This document shows, in pieces, positions 47,223 to 60,899 of a DNA stretch of 64,000 bases (its first letter is position 1; every line of letters starts with the position of its first letter). The notes beneath the pieces are model-generated. The model saw nothing but the letters and a program-made list of their open reading frames with translations, was not told where the DNA came from and made no database searches. This stretch comes from Saccopteryx bilineata (lineage: Eukaryota > Chordata > Mammalia > Chiroptera > Emballonuridae). The stretch is taken from contig NC_089490.1 in assembly GCF_036850765.1 (NCBI RefSeq), forward strand, positions 296,528,982-296,592,981, in the 5' to 3' direction. The translations under genes were made by a program, and so were the position numbers.

Positions 47223-48787
47223 ATGTGCAGAATCAGCACTTTGGCACAAAGAATATACCATATTTATAACTGTCTAAAAAAGATCACGTTACATACTGAA
47301 AATAAAAAATTGTGGAGAAATCTGAAACCAAATGAAGGAAAAGGACTCATAACTAACTACACTGGCTAGAATAATATGCAAAGAGAACTATAAAAACAGT
47401 ATGAACAAAGTACCCAGAGAAATAATAAATCACTCAGGCTTAATGTTAAGGGGTATTTCTAGGAAAGTTACAGGAGAAAAACTGTTAAAGCTTAATCTTG
47501 AAATCCAGCAGGATTTGACACCCTATGAAAGGAAAGGAGCCTGTATTTCAGGCAGAAGAAATCAAGTGGACTGGCAATAATGACATGCAGAACTGCAATT
47601 GTAACAACCCACCATCTCCCCAACAAACGCCTGCCTGCACCTTTCCCCCGGCAGACCAGACTGGGCTTTGTACTGTTTCCGAATGTCACTGGAAGATGGT
47701 AGGCAGCCTAAGTCACAAGGCTAGAATTGGTTAGGTTGTTTTTTCTGATATTCTCAATTAACTTTTGGAAATTTAAACTAACAAACATAAATTACTCAAT
47801 AGTCAAATTTAAGTAAAAGCCTATAAAAACCTACACTTCAATTCTAAGATAAATTAACTATGCTTATAATAATATATCAATTATCAAAGAGATATTCCCT
47901 AGCTTCACCAAACAGAAAGGTACTCTAAGCCTCAGAGAATATCTTGGCCATCTATTCCCAAACTGGTGATGGTGGACTGGGGCAGGGGGGTTGTTAAGAT
48001 TATTCTAAGAAACCCATAGTTAAATTTCTCTCTGCAGATCTAAAACAAATATCCCCTTAATGCTTCTACACAATGATTTTTTTTCTTTCTCATGGGAAAT
48101 AAATGGGATTAGCAATTTATGACTATCTAGTGTATTAAAGTCATAATAAGGTTTATCTACAACTTATGCACTATTAAATCTTATATATTGCAACCAATGG
48201 AACAAGTAATGCTTACAAAGTTGCTGTAAGAAATTTCTCAATTCCAAAATACGCTAACTTAACAGTTTTTAGTGTTGCTACTAAAAATGAGAAGAGCCTG
48301 AACACAGATAGACTCAGCTTCAAATAAGGTGTTCCATTTATCACTAGACCTTCCTATGGGCAATCACTTCTGCCTGGAGGAAGTAATAAAAAGGGACTTA
48401 GACATCATCTTCTTTTGTAGCAATTGCCTGGAAAAGGGCAAACCTTGTGTGCTCACTTCAACTATGTTTATTCAGACCTCCTGGGTATTTGAAAAAGTAA
48501 AAAATCTGATAAGCAGAGGCTGAAACAGTACAGCATGCAAATGTTGTTTAATATTATTTTTAGCGCCCCCAATAAAATAGATAAGTGGTCAGTATCTTGG
48601 TATCCTGAGATTTCTGCTTTTTATTTTAAAAGAACCAAATTAAGCTAAATACAAAGAATAAAATCACCCCTGAGATTAACCTACTTTTAAGAATCCAGTA
48701 TAAACTGGGGTGAAAGGGTAGTTCAATGAATAAAGAAAAGATACAATAAAGGTTTAACCTACATTAGCTACTCAAGATTTAGCTGAT

Positions 48788-48956
48788 TTTTTTTTATTCA
48801 TTTTAGAGAGGAGAGGAGAGACAGAGAGAGAGAAGGGGGGAGGAGCTGGAAGCATCAACTCCCATATGTGCCTTGACCAGGCAAGGCCAGGGTTTTGAAC
48901 CGGTGACCTCAGCATCCAGGTCAACGCTTTATCCACTGCGCCACCACCGGTCAGGC
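48788..48956 (-). mobile_element. Short bat SINE, antisense (same strand as GOLPH3)
   Basis: The head is at the right end (complement of gcctgaccggtggtggcgca) and the T-rich tail at the left. It is the only SINE in the GOLPH3 introns that runs in the gene's own direction. Confidence 0.88.
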
Positions 48957-49832
48957 TTAGTTGCTTTAATTTAAGCAGAATATTAAATATCTTTTAAATA
49001 CTTGTAATAAATGATACATAAATAGTATTAAACATTCTTTATTTTACAATGTTACTGTGATTCATATCATTATTCATCAGTCTGTAAATTATTCACTATT
49101 TGACGAGACTTTACTAAGTTATATAAATTTAAAATGTACACAATTTATTCATTTTTTTGTAAAGAAACTATGAGAAGTATATACAGAGCAAGAGTTCTTC
49201 AAAGATCATGTCCTCTGCCCAACAATTACTTCAGTGAAAATGTCACACTGACAACTACCTACATAATTTCACTACAAAAATGTCCATCTTCCTTGACATC
49301 CTATTACAAAATTAAAAGCACTGTTCATAAATTTGGCAGGCTAGTGACACCTTGTGACCAAAATGATCAACTACATGTCCCTAGACTTCAGAAAGCCAGT
49401 TTATTCTTAAAAACAGAAGCTGTTAAAGATTTTTAAGTCTTTTGCCTCAAATATACATATATTAATTTTTAAATTAATGAGCTATACATAAATGTTTACA
49501 GTATGTCACTTGGTTTAGCATGTATGATGCATACTGTAAGTATAATTTTATATAATTAATAACCCCTGTGTATCCCCTTCCAAGGTAAAGAAGAAAACTC
49601 TGTCAAAACCTTAGATGTCTCCTGCATCCTTCTCTGCCTCAGAAGTAACCACCAGGCCAACTTGTGTAAAACATTCATTTTCTTTACCACCTACCTAAGA
49701 TCAGTACGATACATACATAGTTCTGAAAACCAAGTCGTGAACAGACTTAGTGTAAGAATAGGACCGCCATTTTACCCACCTCCCATCCCTCTGAACAGGA
49801 ACACTTCTTTCTGTCTCACTGATCCTTTAAAG

Positions 49833-49984
49833 CAGGGGTCTCAAACTCGCGGCTGTGCAGCCCGCCCACCAATTTTGTGCGGCCCGCAGAATAATCAAAC
49901 TTCGTGGATTAATCTGTGGGCCAATCTGCGGGCTGCACAAAATTGGTGGGCGGGCCCATGCGGCCCGCAAGTTTGAGACCCCTG
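49833..49984. mobile_element. Fold-back hAT-type MITE
   Basis: A 152-bp element with ends caggggtctcaaactcgc and gcaagtttgagacccctg. Its halves are near-perfect inverted repeats (gcccgcccaccaattttgtg against cacaaaattggtgggcgggc). It is flanked by an 8-bp duplication ctttaaag at 49,825-49,832 and 49,985-49,992, itself palindromic. No coding capacity. Confidence 0.93.
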
Positions 49985-50785
49985 CTTTAAAGGCTTCAAC
50001 CAAGTTTCACGGCCTCCCCCACGACAACACTCCCTAGGATTCCTCTTTTCTCCCAGCCACTTCCCTTTCAGAGAGCTCTGCCGTTAAACTCCAAGCTGTT
50101 ATCAAGTAATGAGAAATTCACAACTGTTCCCCAAATGGAATTTAAGATTCTTTCAGTCTGAAGGTACATCCATTTAAGTTTCATAGCACATATGTTAGTA
50201 GGATTGCTGTAATAACTAGCATTTGATAACATTCATTATCTTGAAGAAACTGAAAATTTTTAAATTTACAAATCAGCAAGCTGGCCACAAAACTTAACAA
50301 CACTTAAAAAGCATTCTGCTGGTAAGTGTTATGTTGTGTACACTTTACCACAATAAAAAAAAAAAAACTTTTTAAAAAAGATCAAGCTGCTATCAGTACT
50401 AGATGGTAAGGAGATGTTTCCGTAATTTAAAAGAAATGGACTTTTCTCTCCTTCTCCCACCGGGGTGCCCTTCCTTTAGGCTGAAATAGTGTATGTCAAG
50501 AGACATGCACCTAAAGTTGCCCCAGGCAATATTCTGGCATTCGCAACCATCCTACATTTCATAGAATATTGTTTAAACACAAAACTTGCTAAGTATTAGC
50601 CTCACAGCTTACTCAAATTCCTAATTCAAATGGATACTCTGTTTTACAAAACCTTACTGTATTTAAGTACTTGTAAGAAAAGCTTACCCACTCTGACATC
50701 TTTTCATTCCTCAACCAGGTAAGAACAGTGCACCATCAGCCCAAGTTAAGAACCAAGTTCAGTTAGCATTTAAATTGAGCACTAA

Positions 50786-51088
50786 GCCTGACCAGATGGT
50801 GGCACAGTGCATAGAGCGTCAAACTGGGATGCAGAGGAGCCAGGTTCGAGACCCTGAGGTCGCCAGCTTGAATGTGGGCTCATCTGGTATGAGCAAGGCT
50901 CACCAACTTGAGCCCAAGGTCCCTGGCTCGAGTAAGGGGTTGGTCTGCTGAAGGCCCATGGTCAAGGCACGTATGAGAAAGGAGCCACAAGAAACTGGTG
51001 ATTGATGCTTCTCATCTCTCTCTGTTCCTGTCCCTCTCTCTGACTCTCTCCCTGTCTCTGTCAAGGGGGGGGGGGGTGTTTTATAAAT
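50786..51088 (+). mobile_element. Long bat SINE
   Basis: Head gcctgaccagatggtggcac. Target flanks aaattgagcacta and aaactgagcactga. A run of 12 G (51,065-51,076) replaces the usual A tail start. Confidence 0.88.
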
Positions 51089-51879
51089 AAACTGAGCACT
51101 GAATAAGCTACATTCATAAAGTATTACATAATAGATAAACTTAAAAAGTATATAACCACCTTACATGTTAAGATTCCACCTCCCTGCATGTCACACTAAT
51201 GAACTTAAGTGCAATTTAAGGTACTTAACTGTCAACAGAAATCTGGCGGTCTAAGATATGTTACTGAAACCAAAGCCCAATGTGCCATTAGCACACGTTG
51301 TTAGAAGGAGATCGCTGGTGAATGGCACAACTGAATACATAGTGCTAAGTGACACCAAACTGGATATCAACATTAAGGCAATACCCACTATATTACTGTA
51401 TTCCATAAAAAGAACTTTAGCACTGTGACTTATGCACCAAAAAAGTAACCAAAACTCTGAGAAATTCCTTTTGTCCAGTTGAGAACCTAATTACAAATTC
51501 TAATTTGCAATAACAGAAGTGGTCATCAATGGCAGCAGAACATGAGCTCGACCAAAGGCTGTGGAGGCCTGTGCTCTTCAAAGCATGTGCAAAGACCCAG
51601 CAGGGCCCGGTTAGGAGTTACTAGCACTGCTACTCTTTTCTAAAATAGTTATACTTGCTAATACTTAACATATGGAGTTAACATTCATCTCAGTCTCAGA
51701 GGCCACATGCTGCCAGCAGGCATAAGTGGAAGAAGGCTAACCAGAGGGCACAGCAACATACACTACTGCTATGTGTTGAGTAAGTGGATTTGTGAATAAT
51801 ATTACCCAGTTTTAACCAAACAAATCCTCATCAAATAGGCAAAGTAATTTTAAGATTCTTGCAAAAGAAATTATTAAAA

Positions 51880-52040
51880 GGTCTGACCTGTGGTGGCACA
51901 GTGAATAAAGTTCGAATCCCTAGGCTTGCCTGGTCAAGGCACATACAGGAAGCAACTACATACTATGAGTAGATGTTTCCTACTTCTCCCCCCTCTTTCT
52001 CTTCCTCTCTCCAAAAATCAATAAATAAAATCTAAAAAAA
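51880..52040 (+). mobile_element. Diverged short SINE with head deletion
   Basis: Begins ggtctgacctgtggtggcac, then jumps from 'gtgaataaag' to 'ttcgaatccctaggcttgcc', so about 30 bp of the tRNA-like part are missing. Confidence 0.75.
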
Positions 52041-52476
52041 ATATTAAGACATCACCAATATCACAAGCATAGAAAAGAGAAAGAGTAGTTTTCTCATTCA
52101 GTGAGGTAAAAACTTTATCAGCAGATCTACAAGAGGATAGTCAAAAACAAATTTTCAAAATTATCAAAATAACCTGTGAATAACTGTTTTCTATCAAAGA
52201 GAAGAATGAGCCCTGCCCTAAATGTAAAGTACTCTTTATTGCTCTATTAACTAAGAATATAGTGTGTGTATTTAATTTTTAAATAAACATGCAAAACTCA
52301 AAAAACTTTAATAGAACATTCTAATACGTACTATTATATTAGAAACTGTGTTAATTTATAAGTGAGAAAATTGACATGTAATTACTACCAATCTGTGACA
52401 AAGTCCACATGTGTTTAAAACAGTTACTCCAAGCCACAATGTTTGAACATGAACTGAAAGAACACCACGCGTATTG

Positions 52477-52792
52477 CAGAGCCTTGAACAATGCATGGGG
52501 CAGGGGCACTGACCCCAGGCAGTTGAAAATCTTTATGTAACTTCTGACTCCCTCCAACTTAATTACTAATAGCCTAATGTTGACTGGAAGTCTTACTAAT
52601 AACACAAAGCCCATTAACACATTTTTATATGTTATATATATTATACACTGTATTCTTACAATCAAGGCAGAAAAAGAAATGTTATTAGGAAAGTCATAAG
52701 AAAGAAAAATTACTTTTACAGTATTTATTAAAAACAATCCACATATAAGTAGACCCATGGAGTTCAGACCAATGTTGTTCGAGGGTCAGTTG
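52477..52792. mobile_element. Tigger/MER2-like MITE
   Basis: It starts cagagccttgaacaatgcat and its reverse end reads caactgaccctcgaacaaca, an inverted pair typical of Tigger2/MER2 in mammals. The interior 'ttataagtagacccatgg' reverse complement also fits. No transposase remains. Confidence 0.75.
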
Positions 52793-53107
52793 TATGCAGA
52801 AGTATGTTTTCTGTAACAGAGAGGAAGAACAAGATGACTTAGGTTCTATACTGGAGGAGCTCTAGCTGAAAGATCAGAAAAATACACAAACAATATAAAT
52901 ATAGTAGTGATTAGTGCTGTCAATCAAATATTTCAGGTTCTTCACCATCATGCTTTTCTGTCTCCTGACACTTAGGGAGGCCAGTGACTTGCTCTGACCA
53001 GTAAGACCTGAACCATGTGTCATTTCTGAGCAGAAACTGAAGAGCCTGCGAGATCTGCCACACTCTTCTTCCCTTCACTACAGTGACAAACAGACAATGC
53101 TCCAGAC

Positions 53108-53437
53108 CAGGGGTCCCCAAACTTTTTACACAGGGGGCCAGTTCACTGTCCCTCAGACCGTTGGAGGGCCGGACTATAAAAAAAACTATGAACAAATTCC
53201 TATGCACACTGCACATATCTTATTTTAAAGTAAAAAAACAAAACGGGAACAAATACAATATTTAAAATAAAGAACAAGTAAATTTAAATCAACAAACTGA
53301 CCAATATTTCAATGGGAACTATGCTCCTCTCACTGACCACCAATGAAAGAGGTACCCTTCCAGAAGTGCGGCGGGGGCCAGATAAATGGCCTAAGGGGGC
53401 CGCATGTGGCCCGCGGGCCGTAGTTTGGGGACCCCTG
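53108..53437. mobile_element. hAT-type MITE
   Basis: A 330-bp element with inverted ends (caggggtccccaaact and agtttggggacccctg) and a perfect 8-bp target duplication ctccagac (53,100-53,107 and 53,438-53,445). It lies 408 bp downstream of GOLPH3 exon 3 (reading the gene), in intron 3. Confidence 0.95.
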
Positions 53438-53806
53438 CTCCAGACAGCGGCAGTTCCATCTGCCTGCTGCCTGCCAGACTGAGAATGAAGTGGCCTGTGA
53501 CTGACCAACGGCCAGAGTGAGAAATGAATTCCTGTATTAAGCCACTGAGGTTGGCGGTTGTGTGCTACTACAGTGCAATCCAGCCTACATGAATAAGGCA
53601 GCATGCGCTAATTGATAAAGAATAAAGGGAGCACTAAGGGACATTACATCTCGTTCAATACTACTCAGTCTTATTAAATGACATGAAATTTTAAACGCCA
53701 CTATTTCCCCTATTCAGTGACTGATAACTTAAAACTTGGCCTACATAACTAAACAAACTCTTCTCTATTTTTGAAAAGGATTTTAAACTTTCACAAAGAG
53801 CTTTTA

Positions 53807-53959
<153 letters not shown>

Positions 53960-54864
53960 CTACAATGTAAGCAGGAAGAATGACACGACCCACTGATTCC
54001 TTTCCTCTAGATCTCTTTAAATGAAAAACAAACAATTATGCAAATAATTCATTATGGCCAAAGCCCCAAGTGCACATGCAGTTCAGATTTCTATAAGTAA
54101 GAAAATTCAGTATTTAACGTAACCAGATTAGCTACAATCATGAATGAAATAAGCTTCATTAGGAAACCAAAATGCTAGAACAGTTATACTAACTTTAATT
54201 CCTTTCATTACTAAACCTTGGGCTATGTGACCTAGAAATTCATTTTTTAAACATTTATTAGTTCCAGTAACAGCCTCAATTTTATGTAAAAATTCAATAT
54301 ATGATAAAACTGGCATTGTACATTGGTAGAGAAATTTGTCAATAAATATTATTAAAACTAGCTAATAAATTGGCAATAAAAATTAAGTAAGACTTGATTT
54401 CTCAGAGCGTATACCACAGTTAAAGATAAAGATTTAAATAATGAAATATAATTCTGAGGGTAAGAAAGTTTTTAAGTTCTGACAACTTGAAGAAAATACC
54501 AAAAGCTTAATGACATAAAATTTTTAAATATAACAAATTCTTTTCTAAAGTACATATTTGGGATAGAGAATCCAACTGAACAGTGGGAAAACCAGAGCTG
54601 GGGTTAAGACAAAAAAATGCTGTACTAGATCTCTACAGCCTTCGTTGATGTTCTGCTGCCTAAGCAATAAGTTTCTAGTTTAAATTCTGTATCACATTTG
54701 ATATGTTATATTACTGTTAGCTATTAAATTGTTATGAAATTTAAATTACTATTTTTAAAATACAGCAGTCCTCTCCTAAATCTGTCCTCAACAATGTAAT
54801 TTTTACCCTTTACTTTAAAAAGTAATCTTCTTCTGAAAGGTTAAAAAACACATACAATATCTAT

Positions 54865-55245
54865 TTGAGACAGTGTGACCCAACAGAAATATAATATGAA
54901 CCACTAATGCACACCACAAACCTATTTTTTTAATTTCAGTAGTTACATTAAACGAGAAAAAAAACAGGTGGAATTAATTTTAATATATTTGTCTTAACCC
55001 ACTACAGCCAAAATATTAACATGCAACAAATATTTTTAAACTGAGATAGTTTATACCCTTCTTGTTCCATAGTAAGTCTTCAAGAATAAAGTATGTGTTT
55101 TCATTCACAGCATGTCTCAATGTGCACTAACCATGTTTAAGTGGCTGGCTCACAGACAAATGTGGCTAGTGGCTATCACACTGAGCAGTCAGATATAGAA
55201 CATTTTCATCATCACAGGAAGTTCTCTGGACAATGCTCTTCAAGA
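54865..55245. repeat. Ancient hAT-like MER element
   Basis: 'aaatgtggctagtggctatc' and 'tatagaacattttcatcatc' recall the same old MITE family as the fragment at 44,850. Diverged; family not certain. Confidence 0.45.
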
Positions 55246-56503
55246 CCATGCATTTAGGAGAGGGGTTAGAGAAGTAAGAAAAAAACTTCAGGAGGAAAAG
55301 TTGTAGGTCTATCTACTGGTTTCATGCCACACCACTTATTACTTTCAACTCACTCCCTTAAATCCATGCAATCTAGCCTCAATGCCCACCTCACGCCCAC
55401 CCCCACCCACTCTGACAGAGGTCTTACATCAGGGTCAAATAACCTGGGTATAAGTAGATCTTTTTTCTTATGAAATACTGTCCCCTAGACCTATCTCAGA
55501 GGGACCATTTTCTCCATCACTTCTGCAAATTCTGAAAGCACACATAATAAGTTTTAAAGATCCACACCTCAAGGCAAATCAAACAATTTCAGATCATCAG
55601 GGATAAACAGAAAATCTCAAACGCTTCCAGAAAGGAAAAGGCAGGTATCATACAAAGAACAGATATCAGAAGAGCACCAAACTTTAATGGCAACTCTGTA
55701 TACTAAAGGACAATAAAGACCTTCAACAACTCTATGGAAAAATAATTTAAATCTAACATTCTATTGCCAGTCCAATAAAACTCAACTGTCAGAGCATCTT
55801 CAGGCATGCAGTCTCAAAACAGTTTCCTCCCACACAGATAGAAGAAAATATTAGATCCAGAAAATAGGGTTGAAAACAGTAAAAATGTGACAGGAGTCCC
55901 AGCAGAACCGAGTATACCATTCAGACTGAAGTACAAGGTGAATTTTAATGGACTTAATGAATGGAGTTATATGATGTATTTGAACATTTGAAAATTAATT
56001 CTGCTAATTATTCTCTGATGAAGCAAGGACAGTTACATAAAAAACTTTTAAAAAAATTATTAACTTAAAAAACCAAATAATACAAGAAAGGAAATTATAG
56101 GTTATAACTTAACTCTGAAGAGAACAGTAATAACACACTTGTGATAATATAAAACAATCATTACTGTTTTGCCAAAAATTAGGAAGATGGGAGGGAGGGA
56201 ACAGAGGTAAGTGATATGTAAGAGAGCCAAATATGCATCTAACCAAGAGTAAACAGCATCTCAAACTGATTTACCAAGAAATGGCAGTATAAGTTTACTT
56301 AGAAATATGAAGATAAATGCCAAAAAACATATACACGGAATAAGAACAAGCTAAATGGCACCCCAAGAAAGGTGTTCATGTCCTAACCCCCGTTAAGTCT
56401 TTGTACATGACATTAAGTGCTTTAGATCTGGAGAGGAGATCCTCTCGATTATCCAGATGGGCCCAAAAAGCTACCTAAGTGTCCTTATAAGAGACACACA
56501 GAG

Positions 56504-56888
56504 GCCCTGGCCGGTTTGCTCAGTGGTAGAGCGTCGGCCTAGCGTGCGGAGGACCTGGAGTCGATTCCCGGCCAGGGCACACAGGAGAAGCGCCCATTTG
56601 CTTCTCCACCCCTCCGCTGCGCTTTCCTCTCTGTCTCTCTCTTCCCCTCCCACAACCAAGGCTCCATTGGAGCAAAGATGGCCCGGGCGCTGGGGATGGC
56701 TCTGTGGCCTCTGCCTCAGGCGCTAGAGTGGCTCTGGTCGCAACATGGCGACGCCCAGGATGGGCAGAGCATCGCCCCATGGTGGGCGTGCCAGGTGGAT
56801 CCCGGTCGGGCGCATGCGGGAGTCTGTCTGACTGTCTCTCCCTGTTTCCAGCTTCAGAAAAAACAAAAACAAAAAAGCAAACAAAAAA
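56504..56888 (+). mobile_element. Rhin-1-type SINE
   Basis: Full-length copy with target duplication aagagacacacagag (ending 56,503; second copy starting 56,889). Confidence 0.95.
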
Positions 56889-58188
56889 AAGAGACACACA
56901 GAGGGGAAGGCAATGTGGCAGTGTACCAATGTAGAGACAGAGTAGAGAGAGATATGGCCAGAAGCCAAGGAAAAAGCCTGAGCCAACAGAAACTAGAACA
57001 GGAAAGGAGAAGAATTTCCCTTAAAAATAACTATCTGCTGTCTGGGGACAGCCAATGTGTTGGTCATTCGTTAAGGTGGCCTTAGGAACGGAACACAAGG
57101 ACTAAAACAGGTAGCCTTCCAGAAGCAGGACTAAGGAGTGAAGATGGGTAAGGACTGCTTTTTTGTTATAAGCTTTTCAGTACAATTTGATTTTATAACT
57201 ACTATATATGTATTATCTTAATAAAATCAGTTATTATTTTTAGGCATATAAATTAAATCATATTGGAGTATTTTTCCAAAAGACACATCAAGTACTTAAA
57301 TGAGACACCGAAACAAGCAGACTGAAACAATAAGCCCATGCAGGCAGGGAACATGCTTCTCGGGCCACCACAGTTTATCTCCAGGGTCAAGTATGGTGCA
57401 TGGCATAACCAAGACAAAACTGGTCTTATCCCACACAAGGGAGTACCAATATCAATACAAAGAACCAGTATCAATACTTTTCACCTCAGGTCTGGGCTCT
57501 ATAACATTAATGAGAAACGACTTAAAATTACTATAATTACTAGCAACCTATATGTATATTTCACCAATGACTATAACAGCAGATTCCTAAGGTTTTTTCC
57601 TCCATAATTCTGTTTGCACAGTAAGATGAAATAATGTATTTTGCTTTACAACTTACCTAAAACAGCAATTTTAAATCTAATCTTATGTCAGCTCATTTCA
57701 CTTTCTTTTAAATGCCTAGACTAGATTTCATTGTAAAGCCCCATGAGAAATATTTTCTGCTATACCATGTTTACTTTACATATAATTAAAAATTATTAAT
57801 GGCTTTTTTTCCTTTAGGATTATTACTCTCTAAAGCATATCAATTAAAAAATGTTCCCTTCTGACCTAAAACTTTTTGGATTTCATTAGGACATAGTATT
57901 AAGGTAAAAACAGTTCTGAAACACCATGTTCCCAAGAAACACAATGAAAATTACATCAAGTCTTTCCAAATTATGGCTTTCAGAAGCAGCAAAGTTTGCA
58001 GACTCTGAATATGTGAGATGCAATGGCCAGTGATCCTAATAACGAATCACACCACTCATGCACAAAGAGTCAGAAAACCAAGAATTTTAAAAAATGGGAT
58101 TTGATAAAGACAACTTTAAATCAGCTTCCTCTTTAATGAAAGCTTTTAGTAGAAACATTCTTCATTTTTAAGCAGCACAAACTCTTTA

Positions 58189-58350
<162 letters not shown>

Positions 58351-59093
58351 CTATTTAAAACAAAACAAAACAAAACAGCTAATTTACTTTGAATTCAGAG
58401 TCAAAAATAGAAATATTTTTAGCCATTTGGTGCCTTTTACCTTCCATGTCTTTCCATAATTATAACTTTATATGTAATATTGAAAAAAATACAATTACTA
58501 TAGATTATTAATCTAAAATTTTCAGGGGCTTACTGTCTTTTTATCACTTATCCTTACATGCAGATAAACAAGTAATTTTGGAAATCAGAGGTAAATGTAT
58601 TTCTTTCTTCGTTGAGCTATGTGTTTAAGTTCTTTCCGATTGCAAGGACCAGGGCTCACCCACACAATTAACTTCATATTATAGTGATTTACTATTACTA
58701 TGCATGGGCAATTTAAGCAGCTCAGGATAAACTACCTGGCCCGACATGACCTCATGAAGAATTATAATATCATTCATTCAATGCAGTTTAGGATAAAAAT
58801 GCAAAGTTAATTTTGGAAGACTACATTAGAAATTTAATGTATGGGCCCGTGCCTTAAATTCTGAATGAGAAACACTAATCAGATGGGCCCCCAAAAGAGA
58901 AGTTAAGGGCCACATCCAAGATGGGAGAACAAACAATGAGATGGACAGACACCTAGGTATCTGGGAACATTTAAGTAAAGTAGGCACCGCCAGACGAAGA
59001 CAGGGCCCTCTTTCAGAGTGAATAACTGGAGTTGTCCAATTTATGACGCCATGAACTCTGCCAGCAGGGTTGCAAAGCTATCAATTTAAAATA

Positions 59094-60164
59094 CAATAAG
59101 TTCCCGAGTTACAAACATCCAACTTTTGTGCAACTCATACTTACAAACGGAGCACCCTAAAGACTATCGTAATCAACTGCAGTTGGACGTTAGTGAAAAT
59201 GATACCACAGAGTTACTTGACTCCCATGGCAAAGAACCAATGAAGACCTTACAGAACTAGAGCAGCAGATGATATAACATTTAGGGAAGAAAACAGAAAC
59301 CTAAAAACACCAAAACAGAAAACATTTTCTACAAGAATTAGCTGATGGGTCCTGGCCGGTTGGCTCAGTGGTAGAGCGTCAGCCTGGCATGTGGAAGTCC
59401 CAGGTTCGATTCCCGGTCAGGGCACACAGGAGAAGCACCCATCTGCTTCTCCACCCTTCCCCTTCTCCTTTCTATCTCTCTCTTCCCCTCCCGCAGCCAA
59501 GGATCCACTGGAGCAAAGTTGGCCTGGGTGCTGAGGATGGCTCCATGGCCTCTGCCTCAGGTGCTAGAATGGCTCCAGCCACAATGGAGCAATGCCCCAG
59601 ATGGGCAGAGCATCGCCCCTGGTGGGCATGCCAGGTGGATCCCAGTCAGGTGCATGTGGGAGTCTGACTGCCTCCCCACTTCTAACTTCGGAAAAATACA
59701 AAAAAAAAAAAAAAAAGAATTAGCTGATGCTTTTTGTCTCATTGAAGCAGAAATGGCAAAGTTAGAGGAAAAAGATCCTGATACAGAGAGGTTCACCAAA
59801 GTTTACTTACTGTACAGCCACTGAAGGTCTGAGATGCTACAGGGCCATTTATGATGAGAAAGCTGTACAAACCTCCCTTGATGCCTACCTTCAAGAAACT
59901 GACTCCAGCAGCAGACTCAAACCCTGACTCTAATATCAGTCCCATCCTCCCCAACAAGTCCATTATCTTCTGCATCATCCAAGATTGTTTAAGGATGTAC
60001 TTGAAAATATTTACATAATATGTACAGAAAGGTAAAAATAAATACTATGTTAAGACAAACTTCTAAGTTGCATTTAATAGGGAAATCTACCTGTTCCAAC
60101 TGACATACAAACTCAACTGAAGAACAAACCTACAGAACCTGTCTCATTCGTAACCTGGGGACTG
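59094..60164. mobile_element. Tigger-like (pogo) DNA transposon relic
   Basis: Imperfect inverted ends (agttcccgagttacaaac at left; reverse of right end cagtccccaggttacgaat). Part of the interior, on the + strand, translates to LRCYRAIYDEKAVQTSLDAY, like the end of a Tigger transposase, but it is broken by stops and shifts. A SINE (59,348-59,715) interrupts it. It is a dead, internally reduced copy. Confidence 0.7.
59348..59715 (+). mobile_element. Rhin-1-type SINE inside a Tigger relic
   Basis: Full-length copy with target duplication agaattagctgatg on both sides; several CpG positions have decayed to TG/CA, suggesting an older copy. Confidence 0.93.
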
Positions 60165-60899
60165 CCTGCACCCAACTCTGAGGAGAAAGCAGAAGCTACA
60201 ATGCTTCTAGTTAAAGTCAGAACAGGGTAACAAGTAATCTTGATAGAAAGGAGAGGAGGCCAATGATTCTCTGAAGAATGGAGGGTCCAGGATTAAGGAA
60301 GCCTTGGTTCTGGCACTTTCTCAAGGTCAGTCTTGGTACTTTGACAGGTCACAGTGGTCAGTCAACCTATATTTTAGAAGATGACTAACCATCAGGTCAT
60401 TGGGACTTAACTATTGACAGAAGGACTTAAATTAGCCTAATGAAGCTACCGCTCTGAGAATGAAGGCTTTAGGAAAATGAGAATTTAGATTAGGGAGCCA
60501 CAAGGGAATAAAGAAAAATATCAGTTTAAAGAGGACTATTTAAATGTGAGGTAGGGAAGCTGACACTGGATTTGAGGGAATCCTTTTTAACTTAATAAGT
60601 ATTAGGAGCCTCATTAAATTAAGACTGCCAAAGATTTTGGTGGTCAATAAAACCAATAGTTTATAGAGGTTAGGTAAAAGCCATGACTTGCGAATTCATG
60701 ACAAATCCCTAAGAAACCTGGGAATGGATTCCACATGAAATCAAAGTTAAGAGACAATCTGGTTTTGACAGGCCTAGACATATAGGTAGAGTTGGGTGAG
60801 CCTGTACAATCTATAAACAAAACGAACACCTCTTGAAGCAATAAAGGATGAATGAAGTGTGGAAGTTCCAGGTGAACAGTTTTTAGAAATTTAATTTGC

